The translations under genes were made by a program, and so were the position numbers. A stretch of 8,209 nt of DNA from Acidimicrobiaceae bacterium (GTDB lineage Bacteria; Actinomycetota; Acidimicrobiia; Acidimicrobiales; Poriferisodalaceae), in the NCBI GenBank assembly GCA_002713975.1, contig PAVP01000052.1, forward strand, positions 792 through 9,000. The letters run 5' to 3'. The notes below the pieces were generated by a model, which worked only from the letters and a program-made list of their open reading frames with translations, searched no databases and was not told the DNA's origin. Shown piece by piece: positions 4,893 through 8,209 of the stretch (the stretch's first letter is position 1; every line of letters begins with the position of its first letter).

Positions 4893-5692
4893 CAGCTAGC
4901 AGCCTCAACTCTGGCTTCTCTCGACATGTCAGCAATCTCGTCGATCTCATCGTCACTGAAGCCTGCTAGTTCACGGAAGCGACGGGTGAGCTGAATAGGG
5001 CTGTCGTCGTCTTCGCCTCGGAATCCATTAAAGGAGAAGAGCCTGTCGACGACTTTCTGAAATTCCAGGGCCTTGTCGAGACGTTCTTTGTCATTTTCTG
5101 TGAGGCGCCGCAACCAGTCTGAACCCATCTTCACGTGGGTGACTTCATCGGCCAACATCCAATCTTCACAGAATTCTAAAACCGGGTCACCAGCCATGTT
5201 GCCGAATTCCTTCATGGTGTTGAAAACATCTATGGCAAGACCTTCGAGGGCGCGATTGACACCAGTGAGACGTAGGACAGGGTCAGGGTTGCATGCCGCT
5301 TCGTAGAGAAGACCATTTTCGGCGAACTCGCCGAGTTCGGTTCCCATATGTTCAGCTAGCGATACCGAGATTTCGCAATGACGCGCCTCATCCCAGCATT
5401 GGCGAGCCATGTCGAGCTTTAACTCAAGGGGAACGTCTTCTCCGACTTCGAAATCCCAGCAGGTGCGGCCTGCACCTTCGAGGGCTTGAATTTCACCTAC
5501 GAAAATACCGTGCATCAGGGCCCGAGCTCGGTCTGGTCCATTAGCTAGATCAGGGGTTAGTTTCGCTAACCGTTCGCTGGTGTTTCCACCCGCTACCCGT
5601 GCACCGCGCGGGTCACCTAGTCGTTGTTCGTTGGTTTGACGAATGAATCGGCTATCTCGAGCCAACTCTTCAGCTGGAAAGATCTTTCGCAT
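4892..5692 (-). CDS. DUF455 ferritin-like di-iron protein
   Basis: A 266-residue helical protein matching the DUF455 ferritin-like family (Pfam PF04305, distant to MiaE-type di-iron proteins). The four-helix ligand pattern looks complete: Glu67 in FVGEIQALEG, Glu102 and His105 in WDEARH, Glu150 in NRALEGLAID, and Glu183 and His186 in DEVTHVKMG. These would hold two metal ions in the core, usually for oxygen-dependent chemistry; the family's substrate is not known. A polar N-terminal region (1-55) precedes the domain, and an acidic helical tail (about 240-266) follows it. The ATG at 5692 overlaps the TGA of the upstream gene by one base, and its own stop overlaps the next gene in the same way. 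It is the central gene of a three-gene operon. Confidence 0.88.
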   Translation of the reverse strand: MRKIFPAEELARDSRFIRQTNEQRLGDPRGARVAGGNTSERLAKLTPDLANGPDRARALMHGIFVGEIQALEGAGRTCWDFEVGEDVPLELKLDMARQCWDEARHCEISVSLAEHMGTELGEFAENGLLYEAACNPDPVLRLTGVNRALEGLAIDVFNTMKEFGNMAGDPVLEFCEDWMLADEVTHVKMGSDWLRRLTENDKERLDKALEFQKVVDRLFSFNGFRGEDDDSPIQLTRRFRELAGFSDDEIDEIADMSREARVEAAS

Positions 5693-6348
5693 CAGTTCTC
5701 CTCTGGCATTTCCACGTAGGGGTCTCCGATTGAGCCTGGGCCGGCAATACCGCCTGCTGCCAGCATAAGCTTTTCGAGCTTGTTTTGATGCATCATCGCA
5801 CGGTCAAGTTCTTCTTCGGTTTCAATCAACGACTTGATAAGCATTTCGCCTTCACGCCAGTCGTTAAATTCGTCTTGAAGGATGAAGTCCAAAATTCGAA
5901 CGGTAGGCATATCTGTTATTTCTGAGGTCGCGTTGCGGTGGTAGGTGTACGCGGCGATCTTGTGGGGAATGAGAACCCGGTAGGCCCCGACCAGCTTCTC
6001 AATCGTTAGATCAGCATCCTCGGGTTCAGTCATTGCGTCGATAAAGGCCACCATGTGGTCGTTAGCTGGAAGAGTCAGCCGCTCGGTCTTCATTTCCCGT
6101 AATTCGGGCAGGCGTTTATCGAATAAATCTGCGTGCCATGCGTGGTGGTAGCAATGAGTCCCCAGACGCAGCTTGATGTCGAGCTCTGGAACCGTGGCCA
6201 CCCACCCACCGAGAGCTTCGAACAACTTCAGTTCGACCCATTTGTAATGACCCACACGCTTTGCAGTCTCCTCAACATCGAATAACCCCGGAAGGGCACG
6301 TCGATCCCATGGAGCGAACGGCTCCCGGGGCCTCTTGGTTTCGGTCAT
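5692..6348 (-). CDS. Ferritin-like helical protein, first gene of the DUF455 operon
   Basis: A 218-residue soluble helical protein, apparently a divergent ferritin-like relative encoded beside DUF455. Numbering from the chosen start, helix 1 contains WVELKLFEALGGW (Glu39, Glu44), helix 2 HCYHHAWHADLFDKRLPEL (His68, His69, His72), helix 3 IPHKIAAYTYH (His129, His137), and helix 4 FILQDEFNDWREGE (Glu160, Glu168). It lacks the clean Glu-x-x-His pairs of DUF455, so any metal site is unusual or lost. A start at ATG 6348 is preferred because GAAAGAA lies 5 bases upstream. An in-frame ATG at 6396 would add 16 residues but has a poor ribosome site, and a perfect inverted repeat falls within the added stretch. 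The assignment to ferritin-like proteins rests on helix pattern and context. Confidence 0.75.
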   Translation of the reverse strand: MTETKRPREPFAPWDRRALPGLFDVEETAKRVGHYKWVELKLFEALGGWVATVPELDIKLRLGTHCYHHAWHADLFDKRLPELREMKTERLTLPANDHMVAFIDAMTEPEDADLTIEKLVGAYRVLIPHKIAAYTYHRNATSEITDMPTVRILDFILQDEFNDWREGEMLIKSLIETEEELDRAMMHQNKLEKLMLAAGGIAGPGSIGDPYVEMPEEN

Positions 6349-6368
6349 TGGCGTTCTTTCACGTAGAG

Positions 6369-6384
6369 AAGCAGTTGACTGCTT
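6369..6384. promoter_or_regulatory. Perfect 16-base inverted repeat before the ferritin-like operon
   Basis: AAGCAGT-TG-ACTGCTT has perfect 7-base arms and a 2-base centre. It lies 21-36 bases upstream of the preferred start at 6348. Such a compact repeat is typical of a dimeric regulator site. As RNA it is unlikely to be a good hairpin because the loop is too tight without opening the inner pairs. It supports the shorter start of the downstream gene. Confidence 0.45.
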
Positions 6385-6448
6385 GATTTCATTCACTCGG
6401 GTCTTAAGAGTGTCGGTGAGCTTATCGTTCGTTAAGCCCGAATAAAAA

Positions 6449-6477
6449 GTCGCCAGATTCTCTCGGTTGCCAGATTC
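6449..6477. repeat. Imperfect 12-base direct repeat between nadE and the ferritin-like operon
   Basis: GTCGCCAGATTC (6449-6460) is repeated as GTTGCCAGATTC (6466-6477), with one mismatch and a 17-base period. The second copy overlaps the nadE stop codon. It lies about 100-130 bases upstream of the ferritin-like operon start and could be paired regulator sites or a small local duplication. Confidence 0.4.
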
Positions 6478-8152
6478 ACCTGTATCGGTTGGTTATGGGT
6501 AACCGGCGATCTTTTCCGAAGGCTTTCATCGAGATTCGAGGACCTGGGGGCGACTGGCGCCTCTTGTATTCCGCTAAATCTACGAGCCGGGTTATCTGCT
6601 GAACTATTTCTGGGTCATAACCTTCCGCAACAAGTTCTGCAGCAGACCGATCTTGTTCAACGTATGCCTCAAGTAACGGGTCCAAGAGTTCGTAGGGCGG
6701 GAGGGATTGATCGTCAGTTTGGTCTGGTCTCAGTTCTGCCGACGGAGGCTTCGTGATCGATGCTTCTGGAATCCACGGGGAAGTCGTTTGAGTGTTCCGC
6801 CAACGACACAACTCGTATACGAGCAGCTTTGGGCAGTCTTTTATTACCGCGAAGCCTCCCGCTGTATCTCCGTAAAGCGTTGAATACCCGACTGAGGTTT
6901 CGCTCTTATTCCCTGTCGTCAGAACCAACCAGCCCTTCTTGTTGGACATCGCCATAAGCAATATTCCTCGCAGACGACTTTGAAGATTCTCCTCTGTGAG
7001 GTCAGCGCTATGACCGCGAAAAACGGACTCAAGCATGTCAGTCAATGCTGTGTACCCGGCCTCAATCGGAATCGTTTGAAAGTCGATACCAAAGTTCCGC
7101 GCTAACTCAGCAGCGTCATCTTCTGATCCTTGACTTGAGTACCGAGATGGCATCGACACTCCATGAACCCGTTCAGGGCCAAGAGCGTCAACAGCGATCG
7201 CTGCCACCAAACTCGAGTCCACTCCCCCCGATAGGCCAATAACAACCTCACTGAATCCGTTTTTGTTCACGTAGTCGCGGGTGGCTAACACCAGCGCGTT
7301 CCAGACTTCGGCGATCGGGTCGTCGACTTCTGCGACTACGGGCTCCGCTATCTCGCCTTTCTTCTTCTGCTTTTTTGAAGTGACAATTACTGGTAGTTCA
7401 CCCGAATCACACTCGTCGACATCAAGGTCGACAATTTGAACGGCTTCTTCAAACTGGGGAAGACGGGCAATGAGTTCACCTTCAGAATTCGCGACAAAAG
7501 AAGACCCATCGAAAATCAATTCGTCTTGGCCTCCGACCTGGTTTACGTACACGACCGGAATCTTGTGACTCGTCACCCGTTCAATAACCGTTGACGCTCG
7601 AGCCGCGTCTTTGCCTCGTTGATACGGCGAAGCGTTCAAGGAGATTGCTAAGCCCACGCCTGAAGCGATCTGGTCATTGAGAGGACCTTCGTCGAACCAT
7701 TGATCTTCGCAGATAGAAATCCCTACCATCACCCCGGCGATTTGAAAGATCGGTCCTGCTGACACGCCAGGGGTGAAATAGCGCTTCTCGTCAAAGACCG
7801 AGTAGTTGGGAAGTAACTGTTTTCGATAAATGCCTGTGACGGCGCCCTGATGACAAACAGCAGCGGAGTTGTAGATACGTTCGCCATCCTGTTCGGGGAA
7901 TCCCACAACGGCAACAGCATTCGAGGTGTGGGCAGCGACATCTTCGAGTGCTGCGCGTGCGTCCTCAAGGAAACGTTGTTTTAGGAGCAAATCCTCTGGT
8001 GGGTAACCACATACTGCGAGTTCGCTGAAGACAACAACGTCGGCTTCACGTTCAAGCGCTCGATCGTAAGCTTCAGTGATTGAGGCGACATTGGACTCAA
8101 AGTCACCTAAACAAAAGTTGAGTTGCGCTAAGGCAACTCTGATTGAAGCCAT
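6476..8152 (-). CDS. nadE: Glutamine-dependent NAD+ synthetase
   Basis: A 558-residue two-domain enzyme that makes NAD+ from deamido-NAD+ with ATP, using ammonia released from glutamine. The N-terminal nitrilase-type glutaminase domain (about 1-265) has the triad Glu44 (FSELAVCGYPPEDL), Lys111 (YRKQLLPNY) and Cys148 (ISICEDQW). The linker includes a Lys-rich run (260-265). The synthetase domain (about 275-558) has the ATP loop LSGGVDSS (307-314), TTGNKSE (412-418), STLYGDTAGGFAVIKD (424-439), SITKPPSAELRPDQTDDQSLPPY (466-487) and the usual end ITNRYR. The size fits the compact bacterial form rather than the roughly 680-residue mycobacterial type. The ATG at 8152 is fixed by an in-frame TAG three codons upstream. 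The ribosome site is not obvious. A strong inverted repeat lies just upstream, and the gene is followed by the ferritin-like operon on the same strand. Confidence 0.96.
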   Translation of the reverse strand: MASIRVALAQLNFCLGDFESNVASITEAYDRALEREADVVVFSELAVCGYPPEDLLLKQRFLEDARAALEDVAAHTSNAVAVVGFPEQDGERIYNSAAVCHQGAVTGIYRKQLLPNYSVFDEKRYFTPGVSAGPIFQIAGVMVGISICEDQWFDEGPLNDQIASGVGLAISLNASPYQRGKDAARASTVIERVTSHKIPVVYVNQVGGQDELIFDGSSFVANSEGELIARLPQFEEAVQIVDLDVDECDSGELPVIVTSKKQKKKGEIAEPVVAEVDDPIAEVWNALVLATRDYVNKNGFSEVVIGLSGGVDSSLVAAIAVDALGPERVHGVSMPSRYSSQGSEDDAAELARNFGIDFQTIPIEAGYTALTDMLESVFRGHSADLTEENLQSRLRGILLMAMSNKKGWLVLTTGNKSETSVGYSTLYGDTAGGFAVIKDCPKLLVYELCRWRNTQTTSPWIPEASITKPPSAELRPDQTDDQSLPPYELLDPLLEAYVEQDRSAAELVAEGYDPEIVQQITRLVDLAEYKRRQSPPGPRISMKAFGKDRRLPITNRYR

Positions 8153-8167
8153 GGTATGAGGCTAGAA

Positions 8168-8186
8168 GCAGACGACAGTCATCTGC
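8168..8186. promoter_or_regulatory. 19-base inverted repeat upstream of nadE
   Basis: On the minus strand GCAGATGAC-T-GTCGTCTGC has 9-base arms with one T/G mismatch, which is still a wobble pair in RNA. It ends 16 bases before the nadE ATG. It could be an operator for an NAD-pathway regulator, an RNA hairpin near the start codon, or a terminator for a gene beyond the window. Only a short T-rich stretch (TTCT) follows it on the minus strand, which makes the last option weaker. Confidence 0.5.
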
Positions 8187-8209
8187 GAAAAGTATTTAGG
8201 CGGGGCCAG

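Noticed and set aside
6349..6396. N-terminal extension of the first ferritin-like protein to the ATG at 6396
   Set aside because: Poor ribosome site, and a perfect palindrome lies inside the extension. The stop is unchanged, so only the first 16 residues are in doubt.
6424..6478. Read-through of the nadE UGA as selenocysteine
   Set aside because: The protein already ends with the usual ITNRYR terminus, and read-through would add only 17 ordinary residues before a TAA.
1..8209. Mobile element, phage or CRISPR content, including integration at the tRNA
   Set aside because: No integrase, transposase, spacer-repeat array or duplicated tRNA end is visible; gene content is housekeeping-like throughout.

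Overview
The window looks like a piece of an actinobacterial chromosome, probably an uncultured, moderate-GC lineage such as a marine Acidimicrobiia-type organism. Two WhiB-family Fe-S regulators, a short TatA and a group 2 sigma-70 factor with no long N-terminal extension point to Actinobacteria. The base composition is far below that of streptomycetes or mycobacteria. The class-level placement is inference. No integrase, transposase, CRISPR array or rRNA is visible, and no stretch above 300 bases lacks a gene.

Layout. Positions 1-419 (minus) hold a small unrecognised protein followed by the start of surE, which runs off the window edge. Positions 631-1434 hold a WhiB-family gene (plus) converging on tatA (minus), with a second, WhiB2/WhmD-like gene (minus) upstream of tatA. 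Positions 1652-1875 (plus) hold a tRNA for selenocysteine (selC) and then a 24-residue membrane peptide gene. Positions 1915-2865 (minus) hold the sigma factor. Positions 3041-4330 (plus) hold a two-gene unit: an ABM-fold (antibiotic biosynthesis monooxygenase-like) protein and a GDP-mannose 3,5-epimerase-like sugar nucleotide epimerase. Positions 4350-6348 (minus) hold a tightly coupled three-gene operon: a ferritin-like helical protein, a DUF455 ferritin-like protein with a full set of candidate di-iron ligands, and an unrecognised 180-residue protein. Positions 6476-8152 (minus) hold glutamine-dependent NAD+ synthetase.

How the parts fit. Most of the window is housekeeping and regulatory: transcription control, Tat export, NAD synthesis, and UGA recoding as selenocysteine. 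The tRNA-Sec implies that SelA, SelB, SelD and at least one selenoprotein are encoded elsewhere in the genome. The least explained part is the DUF455 operon. Both of its junctions are one-base TGATG overlaps, which suggests the three products are made together and may form a metal-dependent complex. Several intergenic regions carry clean inverted repeats that look like operators. The best are upstream of nadE (8168-8186), upstream of the ferritin-like operon (6369-6384), and between the WhmD-like gene and selC (1496-1518 and 1551-1565).
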